From Dyadobacter sandarakinus (lineage in GTDB: Bacteria > Bacteroidota > Bacteroidia > Cytophagales > Spirosomataceae), in the NCBI RefSeq assembly GCF_016894445.1, contig NZ_CP056775.1, forward strand, positions 3,908,001-3,972,000: a DNA stretch of 64,000 nt. The letters are read 5' to 3'. The translations under genes and the position numbers were made by a program. Shown here piece after piece: positions 26,870 to 35,945 of this stretch (within the stretch, counting starts at the first letter, position 1; each line of letters opens with the position of its first letter). Under the pieces are notes generated by a model. The model was not told the origin of the DNA and did no database searches. It saw only the letters and a list, made by a program, of their open reading frames with translations.

Positions 26870-29473
26870 TTATCTGATCTGCTGGCCGATTGTAAAGTGG
26901 AACTGAGGTCCGCTGCGTGTAGGCGAACCCTGGATTTTATCAAATCCATAACCCCAGTCGATACCCAGCAAACCAAATGCAGGCATAAATATCCTGGCTC
27001 CTACCCCTGCTGAACGTTTCAGATCGAATGGATTGAACTCCTTGTAAGTTCCCCAGTTGTTACCCCCTTCGGCAAAACCCAGGATGAAAATTGTAGCCTG
27101 CGGATTGAGGGAAACCGGATAGCGAAGTTCCATTACATATTTGTTGTAGACAATACCGCCACCCGATGCCGGATAACCATTCGCTGCAAGCGGTCCTACT
27201 TTCTGATCCTGGTAACCTCTTAATCCGATGATATCCTGGTCAGCCAGTGAGAACGAACCCTGACCTGCCAATCCGGACCCACCCACGATAAAGCGGCCGA
27301 ATGGACTATACCCAACCTTGTTGCCATAAGCCCCCAGGAAACCCATGTGCGTTCTTGCGCTCAGTACCAGCTTTCCGGTAATCGTTGCATAGTAACTCGC
27401 ATCAAACATCCATTTATGATATTCTACCCAGCGATAGGTATCGGTTACGTCGCTGAAATCCTTTTTCCGGAATATAGAATAAGGTGGCGTGAAAGTTGCG
27501 CTCAGAGATATATTGCTACCATTTCTCGGGAATTGGAAATCGCTCAGCGTATTTCTTGAAATGGTGGTATTGAACGATATGTTGTTTGAGATACCCGAAC
27601 TATAACCGATCCGGAATATATCAAGGCTGTCCAGGCGGTACCGCTGCAATGAAAGCGAGTGCGACATCACCAGGTAACGATCCGGTTCTTTCAGACGACG
27701 ACCCAACGAGAAGGTGATACCATTGTTATAGTATCCGCCCCGGTAATTGATAGACCGTGAATTAGAACCATTTCCATAAAGGTTGCCGTAAATAGAACTG
27801 TAATCCGTCAGACGGTATACAGTACGCTGCAGTGAAACCCCGAAATTAATGGGTTTCTTCCCGCCCAGCCATGGCTCACTGAAAGACAAAGAGTAGGTCT
27901 GGTACTGCTTACCATTTGCCTGGAATCGCAACGACAGCTTCTGTCCGTCACCCGAAGGCAGTGGCCGCCAGGTTTCCCGGTTAGGAATGTTTTTCAGAGA
28001 AAAGTTATTGAACACAAGTCCCAGCGTACCTACAAATCCGATGTATCCACCCCATCCACCGGAAAGCTCGATCTGGTCAGAAGGTTTTTCCTCAACTGAA
28101 TATTCAATATCTACGGTACCGTCACCCTGGTTGGGGATAGGATTGATCTGGATTTTCTCCGGGTCAAAATAGCCCATCTGGGCAAGTTGCCGCTGGGTGT
28201 TGATGATTTCAGTTTTACTAAACTTCTGGCCCGGCAAAGTGAATAGCTCGCGCAGTACCACCCGGTCGCTGGTCTTGGTATTTCCATTCAGCAAAATGCG
28301 GTTGATCGTAGCCTGCTTGCCCTCAAACATCCGCAGTTCGATATCGATAGAATCACCTTCCACGGCTCTTTCGACGGGATCGATGCGGAAGTACAGGTAT
28401 CCGTCGTCCATGTACAAGGAACTCACATCCGAGCCCGGAATACCATTGATCTTTTTATCCAGCTCTTCAGGGTTGTAAACGTCGCCCTTTTTTACCCCCA
28501 GCCTTTCGCTCAGCTGGGCATTGGTATAAAGATAATTACCCGACCAGCTGATATCGCGGAAATAGTACTTGGGACCTTCATCAATGCGCATGTCAATGCT
28601 GATGGTCTCGTCACCATTTTTAATGGTATCAAATTCTATGGTAGCATCGCGGTAACCATTTTTGCGGTAGTAAGCGATCAGTTTTTCCTTGTCCTCATCG
28701 TACTTTTTGGGTACATACTTGGAAGGATTAAAAAGGCGGCCAATGCGTTTTTGCTTGGTACCTTTCATCTTGCGTTTCAGCATTTTATCGCTGATCGCAG
28801 TATTTCCTTCAATACTGATTTTCGAAATCTTAACTTTTTTGCCTTTTGTAATAGCAAAGTTCAGCGTAGCCTGTCCGCGGGTGGAATCGGGAATCTGCAG
28901 CACCTTCACTTTGGTGTTGTAAAAACCTTTATCCATGTAATATTTCTTGATGACAAGCTGCGTGTTCTTGATCACCGTAGGCGTGATCACGCGACCTTTG
29001 ATCAGTTTCACCTTATCATTAAGTGTCTCCCGTTCTCCTTTACGAACTCCTGAAAACGAAACCTTATAAAGACGCGGCCGTTCCTTGATATGGATGTTCA
29101 GCCATACTTTATCATCCTGCACTTTCGTAGCAAGAATCTCAACATCATCCAATGTTCCGAAATCCATCATTTTCTTGATGGAAGATGTAATACCCGGACC
29201 CGGCACACGAATCTTGTCACCCGGTTTAAGTCCGGAAATGGAGATCATGGAGTTGGGATCAAGGAATTGTGTACCTGATACAGTTACTTCTGCAATGGTA
29301 TACTCTTTGGGATTTTCCGGGTCAATGCCGAGGTTAGTGGGCGCACTGGCACCCCGGGCTCCTGTACCGATTCCCACGCGCTGAGCCTGCGCTCCCATAC
29401 AGGTGAGCAGGAAAATGGGAAGGAAAAGCTTAAAATGTGCTAATGCTTTTTTCAAATTAATCAGAAGGTTCAT
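26870..29473 (-). CDS. bamA: Outer membrane protein assembly factor BamA
   Basis: The 867-residue Omp85 protein inserts beta-barrel proteins into the outer membrane. A signal peptide (1-30) precedes five POTRA domains (about 50-470). Visible repeats include VSGTQFLDPNSMISISGLKPGD and LNGNTKTSDRVVLRELFTLPG. The C-terminal 16-strand barrel begins near 480. The barrel shows GRFIVGGSGL and the lid-lock region GLRGYQD near 755. The protein ends with the typical BamA motif FHFTIGQQIR. Its ATG overlaps the uppS stop (ATGA). Confidence 0.96.
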   Translation of the reverse strand: MNLLINLKKALAHFKLFLPIFLLTCMGAQAQRVGIGTGARGASAPTNLGIDPENPKEYTIAEVTVSGTQFLDPNSMISISGLKPGDKIRVPGPGITSSIKKMMDFGTLDDVEILATKVQDDKVWLNIHIKERPRLYKVSFSGVRKGERETLNDKVKLIKGRVITPTVIKNTQLVIKKYYMDKGFYNTKVKVLQIPDSTRGQATLNFAITKGKKVKISKISIEGNTAISDKMLKRKMKGTKQKRIGRLFNPSKYVPKKYDEDKEKLIAYYRKNGYRDATIEFDTIKNGDETISIDMRIDEGPKYYFRDISWSGNYLYTNAQLSERLGVKKGDVYNPEELDKKINGIPGSDVSSLYMDDGYLYFRIDPVERAVEGDSIDIELRMFEGKQATINRILLNGNTKTSDRVVLRELFTLPGQKFSKTEIINTQRQLAQMGYFDPEKIQINPIPNQGDGTVDIEYSVEEKPSDQIELSGGWGGYIGFVGTLGLVFNNFSLKNIPNRETWRPLPSGDGQKLSLRFQANGKQYQTYSLSFSEPWLGGKKPINFGVSLQRTVYRLTDYSSIYGNLYGNGSNSRSINYRGGYYNNGITFSLGRRLKEPDRYLVMSHSLSLQRYRLDSLDIFRIGYSSGISNNISFNTTISRNTLSDFQFPRNGSNISLSATFTPPYSIFRKKDFSDVTDTYRWVEYHKWMFDASYYATITGKLVLSARTHMGFLGAYGNKVGYSPFGRFIVGGSGLAGQGSFSLADQDIIGLRGYQDQKVGPLAANGYPASGGGIVYNKYVMELRYPVSLNPQATIFILGFAEGGNNWGTYKEFNPFDLKRSAGVGARIFMPAFGLLGIDWGYGFDKIQGSPTRSGPQFHFTIGQQIR

Positions 29474-30234
29474 GTTGTTTTACTCTTAGCACTATTTGCT
29501 TTTACCTGATCTCCGGTTTTGCCAAAACGCCTTTCCCTGTTCTGGAAAGAAACGATGGCTTCATAAAGATGTTCACGCCGGAAGTCCGGCCAAAAAAGAT
29601 TTTCATAGAAATACAGCTCGGCATAAGCCAGCTGCCATAGGAGAAAGTTGCTGATCCGATGATCCCCGCCGGTCCTGAGCATCAAGTCCACGTCGGGTCG
29701 CTGGCCGGTCGAGAGTTGAGCCGCGATCATTTCTTCATTGATTTCACCAGGTAAAAGTGTTCCGGCCTTCACTTCGTCTGCCAGCTTGCGGGTTGCCTGG
29801 GCAAGGTCCCATTTACCACTGTACCCCAATGCAAGGATCAGATTAAGCCCTGTATTGCTTCGGGTTTCATCAATTGCCTCAGCCAGCTGGTTGCGGCAAC
29901 TTTTGGGCAGGCTGTCCGTGTCACCGATCGTATCCAGTTTTACATTATTCTTCTGCATGGTAGGCAGCTCATTCCGGATAGACTGCACGAGCAGCTCCAT
30001 CAATGCCCTGACCTCATACTCAGGGCGGCCCCAGTTTTCCGTTGAAAATGCGTAAAGCGTTAAAAAAGAAACTCCCAGCTCTGCACAACCCTCCGTCACT
30101 TCCCTCACAGCTTTGATTGCGTTGCGATGACCAAAAACGCGGGCAGCTCCCTGGTTCTGGGCCCACCTTCCGTTACCGTCCATGATAACGGCGATGTGCT
30201 TTGGCAGATTGCCCGTATCGATGAGCTCCTTCAT
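29470..30234 (-). CDS. uppS: Isoprenyl transferase (undecaprenyl diphosphate synthase)
   Basis: The 254-residue cis-prenyltransferase builds undecaprenyl diphosphate, the lipid carrier for peptidoglycan and surface glycans. The catalytic Asp19 is in AVIMDGNGRWA, and the conserved TLYAFSTENWGRP follows near 60-72. The C-terminal motif DLMLRTGGDHRISNFLLWQLAYAE is also present. It has the family's usual length. It is the first gene of the envelope operon with bamA and two skp genes, linking cell-wall lipid supply to outer-membrane assembly. Confidence 0.96.
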   Translation of the reverse strand: MKELIDTGNLPKHIAVIMDGNGRWAQNQGAARVFGHRNAIKAVREVTEGCAELGVSFLTLYAFSTENWGRPEYEVRALMELLVQSIRNELPTMQKNNVKLDTIGDTDSLPKSCRNQLAEAIDETRSNTGLNLILALGYSGKWDLAQATRKLADEVKAGTLLPGEINEEMIAAQLSTGQRPDVDLMLRTGGDHRISNFLLWQLAYAELYFYENLFWPDFRREHLYEAIVSFQNRERRFGKTGDQVKANSAKSKTT

Positions 30235-30551
30235 TATTCGTGATCCCTTTTAACCTTTTTTAACAAACAAATGAACAATATAGTAGGATCTTTTCAATTC
30301 CATTGGATTTCACCTTTGGTACGGCTAAAAGGAATCAGCTTGCTCATCTCCCAGTTACGCACGGGACGGCCGAAGTGTGCCGGGAAACATGCCAACCCAG
30401 GAAAAAAAGTTGAAGCGATGCCACGAAGTACTTGATGAGCAGCAGTTTAACCTCTTTTACTTGTAAAGGTAAACGAAACAAGGGCGCAATTTAGGAATAA
30501 GTCTTGCGTCTTCAAAATCCTAAATTCACCCCTTTTGCCATGCTAAGATGA
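30235..30551. other. Intergenic region without an intact gene
   Basis: This 317-base stretch between uppS and the LytTR regulator has no ORF with a credible start. On the minus strand two overlapping frames read protein-like but lack starts. One ends KYFVASLQLFFLGWHVSRH and 10 residues beyond. The other includes GRPVRNWEMSKLIPFSRTKG and stops at about 30304. A frame-shifted relic or extragenic repeat is possible. A perfect 9-base inverted repeat (AATTTAGGA 30488-30496, TCCTAAATT 30518-30526) is also present. Confidence 0.4.
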
Positions 30552-31328
30552 TTAATTATCAAGGAGATGACGAATAACTTCGCTGTATGTACTGCCGCTG
30601 GTGAGCTGCGAAGCCTTGCGGTCGCGCATGGTGACCACGTATTTTCCATTGAAATGCTTTTGGACTTCGCGGATGTGGTGGGTGTTCACAATGCCGGCGC
30701 GGCTGACTCGGAGATAATGTCCGGGAAGTTTTTCTTCAAGAGAAGTAAGCGTAAAATTAAGCAGGTATTTCTGCCCGTCGAGGGTATTAAGGAATACGTA
30801 CTTTTCTTCTGCTTCAAAGTGCGTAATTTCTGTGAGGGGTATCAAAAGGATTCTGTCGCCTGTTTTTACAGACAATGAAAAAATCTCCTTTTTAGGCTTC
30901 ATGGCTTCCAGGAGCTTAAAAAGGTTTTCAGAATACGGGTTTTCGGCAGAAGCATCCCCGGCCCTCGTGATGTTACGGATCTTCTCGATTGTTTTCAGCA
31001 GGCGATCATTTTCAACAGGTTTCAAAAGGTAGTCGACGGAGTTTTCTTCAAAAGCCCGGATCGCGTACTGGTCGTATGCTGTGGAAAACACGACCAGTGG
31101 CATTTTGGTGAGCTTGGACAGCATTTCAAAACCGTTCAGCAGCGGCATTTCAATGTCCAGGAAAATAACATCGGGATTATGCCGGTCGATTTCCAGCAGA
31201 CCCTCTGCCCCGTTTTTCGCTTCGGACACGATATTGAATGTTTGGGCGTGCTTTTCAAGTAACCTCCGCAGCCTGCTGAGGGCAAGCGGCTCGTCGTCGA
31301 TGAGAATGGTTTTAAGAGGGAACTGCAT
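30552..31328 (-). CDS. LytTR family response regulator
   Basis: The 258-residue protein has a receiver domain (about 5-120) with the phosphoacceptor Asp58 in VIFLDIEMP, acidic residues in LIDDEP (10-14), and Lys103 in YLLKPVE. A LytTR DNA-binding domain follows (about 150-255, with ITHFEAEEKYVFLNT and LPGHYLRVSRAGIVN). LytTR regulators control cell-wall, adhesion or virulence functions. The gene starts 17 bases before the kinase gene ends, so the two are translationally coupled as a two-component system. Target genes are unknown. Confidence 0.93.
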   Translation of the reverse strand: MQFPLKTILIDDEPLALSRLRRLLEKHAQTFNIVSEAKNGAEGLLEIDRHNPDVIFLDIEMPLLNGFEMLSKLTKMPLVVFSTAYDQYAIRAFEENSVDYLLKPVENDRLLKTIEKIRNITRAGDASAENPYSENLFKLLEAMKPKKEIFSLSVKTGDRILLIPLTEITHFEAEEKYVFLNTLDGQKYLLNFTLTSLEEKLPGHYLRVSRAGIVNTHHIREVQKHFNGKYVVTMRDRKASQLTSGSTYSEVIRHLLDN

Positions 31329-32766
31329 GTTGGCTGGATTGTTGCTGCCGCTCTATGGCGTGTTTCTGAATGCAAATATTGACCGACTTGGAAGGAATGT
31401 TGTGCAGTTCGAGGGCGGCATGTTCGCCGTACAGCAGTTTGAGCTTGTCCTGAATACTTCTCATTCCATAGCCTGCTCCCATATTTTCAGGAAAAAGCGG
31501 TCCGTTGTCGTGAACACACAAATGTAAAGCCCGGGCTTCTTCATATATCCTTACTACGATATTGCCCTGGTCGGCTACCTTCGCGATGCCATGTTTGATT
31601 GCATTTTCCACAATCGGCTGAAGAATGAACTTGGGCACCTGCAGTTCTTTCAGGCTTTCATCCGCAACCTCCACCGTAAACCGCAGCCGGTCACCAAACC
31701 TTACCTTTTCAACCTGCAGGTAAGTTTCGACCATTTCCAGCTCGTGCTGGATGGTATTGAAGTAATCATTCGTCTTGCGGCCGGTCGTATACCGGAAAAG
31801 CTTGGAGAGCAGCAGTGTCATTTCTTCTGCCTTATCGGGATCCTCGTGTACCAGGCTGGCAATACTATTGAGGGCATTATATAGAAAATGCGGGTTAATG
31901 CGAGCCTGCAATGCATCCAGCTCCGCCCGGGTTTTGGATTTTTCAAGATTGAGCAGCTGGAATTCCTGATCAGATATCTTCCGGGAAATCTGCTTGCCTT
32001 CGCGGCTTAGGTAGTAAAATACATTGGCGATGGCCAGCGGGCCGATCATGTACCAGCACCAGGGTGCGCTTTGAGCTCTTTCATTGGGGTACTTTAATAC
32101 ATAATCCTGCACAATGTCGCCGAAGAAGTAGTACATCGCCAGGCTCAGGCAGATATTCAGTAAAACCACGGAAACCGACAGCAGCAAATGCTTTACCGGA
32201 AAACTCCGGAGCAGATGATCAAGCCAGGCAGTAAGGCCAAGCGTCAGGAAAACCGTAAATAGTCCGGCTACAATATTTTGCCCGATCAGGTACTGGTACA
32301 GCCTGGCCCGGACGGGTTCGTGGGTATAGTAGATTTCGGCAGTAAAGTAGACGATTGCATTGATACCATAAAGTATAATCGCCCCCAGAACCGTAGCTAC
32401 CACCGTACCTATCCACCCCTGGTTCTGGATCATACCAATAAGGCTGAAATCCTGCCACGAAATAGCTTTGCCCTGCGATGTAAAACTGAAATTGGCTCCT
32501 TCTACCCTCGCACCGCCCATATCTGCTCCTGCCATACTGCTGAAACTGAGGTCGGCATTACGAAGGTCGGTGTTACGGAACGTGGTACGGTCCAGCGAGG
32601 CAAATCGCAGGGTGGCACTTTTCAGATTGGCACCATCAAAATTTGCGCCCTGCAGGCTTGAAAAACTGAAATCAGCACCTTCCAGGTCCATGTTACTGAA
32701 GTCCCGCCCATTCAGTGAGGATGCTGTCATGCGCAGCGGCCTGGTTTTCTTCTCTTCCATACTCAC
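31312..32766 (-). CDS. LytS/YehU-type sensor histidine kinase with pentapeptide repeats
   Basis: The 484-residue protein has an N-terminal run of pentapeptide repeats (about residues 17-95, pattern A(D/N)(L/F)xx, as in LEGADFSFSSLQGANFDGAN). Four membrane segments follow (about 118-142, 160-182, 192-215, 237-253), then a short linker. The kinase core of the His_kinase family has the phosphoacceptor His293 in ARINPHFLYNALNSI. The ATP-lid region QPIVENAIKHGI and the G box GAGYGMRSI complete it. Pentapeptide repeats fold as a right-handed quadrilateral helix and often mediate protein contacts. This placement in the cytoplasm ahead of the first helix is unusual. It is coupled to the LytTR regulator gene. 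Confidence 0.9.
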   Translation of the reverse strand: MSMEEKKTRPLRMTASSLNGRDFSNMDLEGADFSFSSLQGANFDGANLKSATLRFASLDRTTFRNTDLRNADLSFSSMAGADMGGARVEGANFSFTSQGKAISWQDFSLIGMIQNQGWIGTVVATVLGAIILYGINAIVYFTAEIYYTHEPVRARLYQYLIGQNIVAGLFTVFLTLGLTAWLDHLLRSFPVKHLLLSVSVVLLNICLSLAMYYFFGDIVQDYVLKYPNERAQSAPWCWYMIGPLAIANVFYYLSREGKQISRKISDQEFQLLNLEKSKTRAELDALQARINPHFLYNALNSIASLVHEDPDKAEEMTLLLSKLFRYTTGRKTNDYFNTIQHELEMVETYLQVEKVRFGDRLRFTVEVADESLKELQVPKFILQPIVENAIKHGIAKVADQGNIVVRIYEEARALHLCVHDNGPLFPENMGAGYGMRSIQDKLKLLYGEHAALELHNIPSKSVNICIQKHAIERQQQSSQHAVPS

Positions 32767-32796
32767 GGCGATTTCGGGTTACGTTTCTGGTTTAAA

Positions 32797-32861
32797 TAAA
32801 AAAGCTTCGTGGCTGACAGCCTACTGTGACGGGCACAATACAAAGCTATCCACCACGAAGC
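32797..32861 (-). terminator. Hairpin between the DUF1080 and kinase genes
   Basis: GCTTCGTGG (32804-32812) pairs with CCACGAAGC (32853-32861) across a 40-base loop, and the minus strand continues with six T. It could end the DUF1080 transcript or attenuate read-through into the kinase gene. Confidence 0.5.
32841..32848 (-). promoter_or_regulatory. Candidate -7 box for the histidine kinase gene
   Basis: TAGCTTTG on the minus strand matches TAnnTTTG, 75 bases upstream of the kinase start. No TTG lies at the expected distance and the box falls inside the loop of the hairpin, so support is weak. Confidence 0.25.
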
Positions 32862-32936
32862 CTGTCTTTATCTAAATTCGGACAAACTATCCATTATCGG
32901 TCATGAACCGCGGCGCCATGCACATGAGTATGCGCT

Positions 32937-33572
32937 TTACAGCTCCTCTACCTCAATGTTTTTCCAACGTACGCGGATACCGCCGCCATCGTGGATCTGC
33001 AATGCCAGCGAACCATCGGCAGCACCTATCTTTTCATCTTTGAAGTCAACCATAGGATGACCATTGAGCCAGGTTTGAACCTGATCGCCATTCACCCGGA
33101 TTCTCAGGGTATTCCAGGTTCCCATTTTCAGGAAGCCTTCCTTTTCATCGGGGATCTGTACCAGCCAGCCGCGACCGTAAGATTCATACACGCCTCCGGT
33201 ATCATGGTTAGGCGGTGCTACTTCCACCTGCCAGCCTGCCACTTTGGTACCATCGACCGTGGAGCGGAAAAACACACCGCTGTTTCCATTGGCTTCCTGA
33301 AGAAACTGCAGGGAAAGGTCAAAGTTTTTATAGAACTTGTTAGTGGTAAGATATCCGTATCCCTTATCAGGGCCGCTTTCACAGATCAGTTCGCCTTTTT
33401 CCACGAACCATTTTTCAGTACCATTGATTTTCCAGCCGGTAAGATCCTTCCCGTTGAAGATTTTGACGGGCTTTTTTGCAGCTACGGGTGCCGGTTCGTT
33501 CATCACGACAAAGGCCGAATTGACCAGCAGCATGCCTGCAAGGATTACAGACATTTGTTTAAATTTCAACAT
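32937..33572 (-). CDS. DUF1080 (3-keto-disaccharide hydrolase-like) secreted protein
   Basis: The 211-residue protein begins MLKFKQMSVILAG; an upstream in-frame ATG would add 83 residues without protein character. The signal peptide ends near AFVVMNEP. The mature part carries the DUF1080 signature KIFNGKDLTGWKINGTEKWFVE, then GNSGVFFRS and ends with GGIRVRWKNIEVEEL. DUF1080 is a concanavalin-like jelly roll, and some members hydrolyse 3-keto-disaccharides. Here the fold is clear but the substrate is not. It is divergent from the fasciclin lipoprotein gene by 94 bases. Confidence 0.88.
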   Translation of the reverse strand: MLKFKQMSVILAGMLLVNSAFVVMNEPAPVAAKKPVKIFNGKDLTGWKINGTEKWFVEKGELICESGPDKGYGYLTTNKFYKNFDLSLQFLQEANGNSGVFFRSTVDGTKVAGWQVEVAPPNHDTGGVYESYGRGWLVQIPDEKEGFLKMGTWNTLRIRVNGDQVQTWLNGHPMVDFKDEKIGAADGSLALQIHDGGGIRVRWKNIEVEEL

Positions 33573-33634
33573 AGTAAGTAAGAGATTAGGATTAAAAAAT
33601 ACGGTTGAAGATGTAGTCAAAATGCATTTTCCAT

Positions 33635-33642
33635 TAGATTTG
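33635..33642 (+). promoter_or_regulatory. Candidate -7 box for the fasciclin lipoprotein gene
   Basis: TAGATTTG matches TAnnTTTG, 24 bases upstream of the ATG at 33667. No TTG lies 19-20 bases further upstream, so this is a half match. Confidence 0.35.
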
Positions 33643-33666
33643 GGAAAATTAACCACTTGGAAAGCT

Positions 33667-34182
33667 ATGAAAAAATATGGTGCTGTAAGGCTTGGAGGGG
33701 CATTTTTTTTGGTGATGGCCCTTTTTTCGATGACCATGGTATCGTGCCAGGAAAAGGATGAGGACAGGGTGAAGCCAAAAACAATTACCGATGTGATTCT
33801 GGAAAATGAACAATTCAGCATCCTCCGTGATGTAGTCCTTTATACCGGCATGAAGGATGCGCTGCGCACCACTGAGCTGACGTTTTTTGCTCCCAGTAAC
33901 GCTGCTTTTCTGCGGGCGAACATACTCGGTTCTTCCGCAATCACTGCTTTACCCAAGGACTCTGCAATGCTTTTCCTGAAAAGTCACCTGGTAGGAGCAA
34001 ATGCCCTGGAGTTCAAACAGCTTGCAGCGGGAAAACTGAAGTCACTGGCCGGGCGGGAGATTTTCATTACTAAGATCGACAGTACCGTGTCCGTGAATGC
34101 GGCAAAAATTATCATTCATGATGTGAATGCCGATAATGGCGTGATCCATGTGATCGACAATGTGGTAGTGCCACTCCGGTAA
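33667..34182 (+). CDS. Fasciclin (FAS1) domain lipoprotein
   Basis: The 171-residue lipoprotein starts at MKKYGAVRLGG and has a lipobox with Cys27 (TMVSCQEKDED). One FAS1 domain follows, with the two family motifs TFFAPSNAAFLRA and the C-terminal GVIHVIDNVVVP. FAS1 domains mediate cell adhesion or matrix contact. A longer reading in this frame would extend back through the opposite DUF1080 gene and has no signal. It is a single gene ended by the hairpin at 34194. Confidence 0.88.
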   Translation: MKKYGAVRLGGAFFLVMALFSMTMVSCQEKDEDRVKPKTITDVILENEQFSILRDVVLYTGMKDALRTTELTFFAPSNAAFLRANILGSSAITALPKDSAMLFLKSHLVGANALEFKQLAAGKLKSLAGREIFITKIDSTVSVNAAKIIIHDVNADNGVIHVIDNVVVPLR

Positions 34183-34193
34183 ATTTTTGTTAT

Positions 34194-34236
34194 AAAAAAA
34201 ATAGCCCGGCTGAGCTTTCAGCCGGGCTATTTTCAT
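34194..34236. terminator. Bidirectional terminator between FAS1 and ndk genes
   Basis: AATAGCCCGGCTGA pairs perfectly with TCAGCCGGGCTATT around a 4-base loop. Eight A precede it, giving a strong T-run for the minus-strand ndk transcript, and TTTTCATTTTT follows on the plus strand. Confidence 0.92.
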
Positions 34237-34248
34237 TTTTATCAAATA

Positions 34249-34668
34249 TCAATACTGCTCTGTACCGCTGAAAAAGAAGCTGCCTTCGATGGTGGCATTT
34301 TCATCTGAGTCGGAACCATGGATGGCATTTGCTTCCATTGATTTGGCAAACAACTTGCGGATTGTGCCATCTTCGGCATTGGCCGGATTGGTTGCACCGA
34401 TCAGCTTACGAAAGTCAGCAACTGCATTTTCCTTTTCAAGAATCATCGGGATGATCGGACCTGACGACATATATTTACACAAAGCCTCATAAAACGGGCG
34501 CTCTTCGTGCACAGCATAAAACTGGCCCGCCTGCTGCTGACTGATCTGCGTTTTCTTCAAAGCAACGATCCGGAACCCGGCCGCTTCTATCATCTGGATA
34601 ATAGAACCGGAATTACCATCCTTTACGGCATCCGGCTTGATCATGGTAAATGTTTTATTCGTTGGCAT
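34249..34668 (-). CDS. ndk: Nucleoside-diphosphate kinase
   Basis: The 139-residue enzyme transfers the gamma-phosphate of ATP to nucleoside diphosphates through a phosphohistidine. The catalytic His117 is in ANAIHGSDS, and the start [13 protein letters not shown] is typical. Length agrees with bacterial Ndk. It is a single gene bounded by a terminator and a -7-like box 23 bases upstream. Confidence 0.97.
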   Translation of the reverse strand: MPTNKTFTMIKPDAVKDGNSGSIIQMIEAAGFRIVALKKTQISQQQAGQFYAVHEERPFYEALCKYMSSGPIIPMILEKENAVADFRKLIGATNPANAEDGTIRKLFAKSMEANAIHGSDSDENATIEGSFFFSGTEQY

Positions 34669-34690
34669 ACTTGCTGATTTTATTTTGCTG

Positions 34691-34698
34691 CAAAACTA
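34691..34698 (-). promoter_or_regulatory. Candidate -7 box for ndk
   Basis: TAGTTTTG on the minus strand fits TAnnTTTG and would give a very short leader of about 18 bases. No TTG lies at the proper -33 spacing. Confidence 0.35.
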
Positions 34699-34809
34699 CT
34701 ACTTTAATTTGCAACACCGATTATTTGAGATCCTATCTGCCCCTGCGACAAATCGGCGCTGAAAATCAGCCTTTATGATGCCTTAGTAAGCAAATCCCAA
34801 CACTTTTGT

Positions 34810-34817
34810 TAATTTTG
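34810..34817 (+). promoter_or_regulatory. Candidate -7 box for nrnA
   Basis: TAATTTTG fits TAnnTTTG, 45 bases before the GTG start. The -33 TTG is not obvious. Confidence 0.35.
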
Positions 34818-34862
34818 TGGACTCAATGAAGTCCAAGTAATTCCTTTCCGTAGTAAGCAACT

Positions 34863-35897
34863 GTGAATCAATCTCTTGAAGAGCTTTGCTCTTTTTTGTC
34901 CAACCCGCAGAAAATCATCGTTACGATGCACCGGGACCCGGACGCCGACGCGCTGGGCTCGTCACTTGGCTGGGCCAGCTACCTCACCCGGAAAGGACAT
35001 GAAGTAACAGTGATCAGCCCTACGGAGTATGCTGCCAACCTCAAATGGCTTTCCGGCATCGAGCATGTCATGATTTATGAAAAGGCTGGCGAGCAAGTCA
35101 AATGCAAGCGCAAGATTGAGCAGGCTACCCTTATTTGCTGCCTCGATTTCTCTGCACTTTCCCGGCTCAAAGATCTGGGCAGGGTGGTAGCAGATGCTGC
35201 TGCCCCCAAGCTGATGATCGACCATCACCTTGAACCGGAACATTTTGCCAAATGGATGTTCTGGGACACGGCGGCCGCAGCTACCGCACAACTTGTATAT
35301 GAGCTGGTTTGTGAAATGGAAAACCATGCACCGGCAGAAGAGATTTTTGACATTCCGATGGCTGAGTGCCTGTATGCAGGCATTATGACCGATACCGGAT
35401 CATTCCGGCACGGGAATGTTACGCCGGCTGTACACTTGGCCGTGGCTGCGCTGATGCGTACAGGATTTGATTCGAGCAGGGTACACAGGATGATTTACGA
35501 CAATGCACCTTTGTCGCGCCTGCAGTTCCTGGGCTATGTACTTTCACAAAAACTAACTGTGCTCCCTCAGTTCCGGACAGCCTACATGGTGCTTACGGAG
35601 GCCGAGTTACAGAAATTCAATTCCAGTACCGGAGAGACCGAAGGCATTGTCAATTATGGCCTGCAGGTCGAAAACGTGGTCATGTCGGCCATGTTCATTG
35701 AGCGTAAGGGAGAGGTAAAAATATCGTTTCGCTCAGTAGGTACATTCTCGGTAAGAGACCTTGCCAGCGCTCACTTTAGCGGAGGCGGCCATAAGAATGC
35801 ATCCGGCGGAAGATCTGAAAAGCCGGTAAATGAAACACTCGACTATTTCCTCAGCATTCTTCCGGATTATCAGCAAGAACTTTTAAATGTAGATTAA
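34863..35897 (+). CDS. NrnA-type bifunctional oligoribonuclease / PAP phosphatase (DHH family)
   Basis: The 344-residue cytosolic phosphodiesterase degrades nano-RNA and may remove the 3'-phosphate of pAp. The DHH domain has HRDPDADALGSS (23-34) and MIDHHLEPE (about 118-126). The C-terminal DHHA1 domain ends in the SGGGHKNASGG motif. The start is GTG, encoding MNQSLEELCSFL; the next ATG falls inside the metal-binding motif region, which rules it out. The FKBP lipoprotein gene follows by 48 bases on the same strand. Confidence 0.9.
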   Translation: MNQSLEELCSFLSNPQKIIVTMHRDPDADALGSSLGWASYLTRKGHEVTVISPTEYAANLKWLSGIEHVMIYEKAGEQVKCKRKIEQATLICCLDFSALSRLKDLGRVVADAAAPKLMIDHHLEPEHFAKWMFWDTAAAATAQLVYELVCEMENHAPAEEIFDIPMAECLYAGIMTDTGSFRHGNVTPAVHLAVAALMRTGFDSSRVHRMIYDNAPLSRLQFLGYVLSQKLTVLPQFRTAYMVLTEAELQKFNSSTGETEGIVNYGLQVENVVMSAMFIERKGEVKISFRSVGTFSVRDLASAHFSGGGHKNASGGRSEKPVNETLDYFLSILPDYQQELLNVD

Positions 35898-35945
35898 CGT
35901 AGACAATCCACTTCAATTTTTATCCGTATTACAAAATTCAAAAAA

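Noticed and set aside
26818-26976. An N-terminal extension of the first Skp protein
   Set aside because: It overlaps the end of bamA and precedes a standard signal peptide that starts at 26817.
33337-33666. A longer N-terminus for the fasciclin lipoprotein
   Set aside because: It would overlap the DUF1080 gene antisense and bury the lipoprotein signal, which begins cleanly at 33667.
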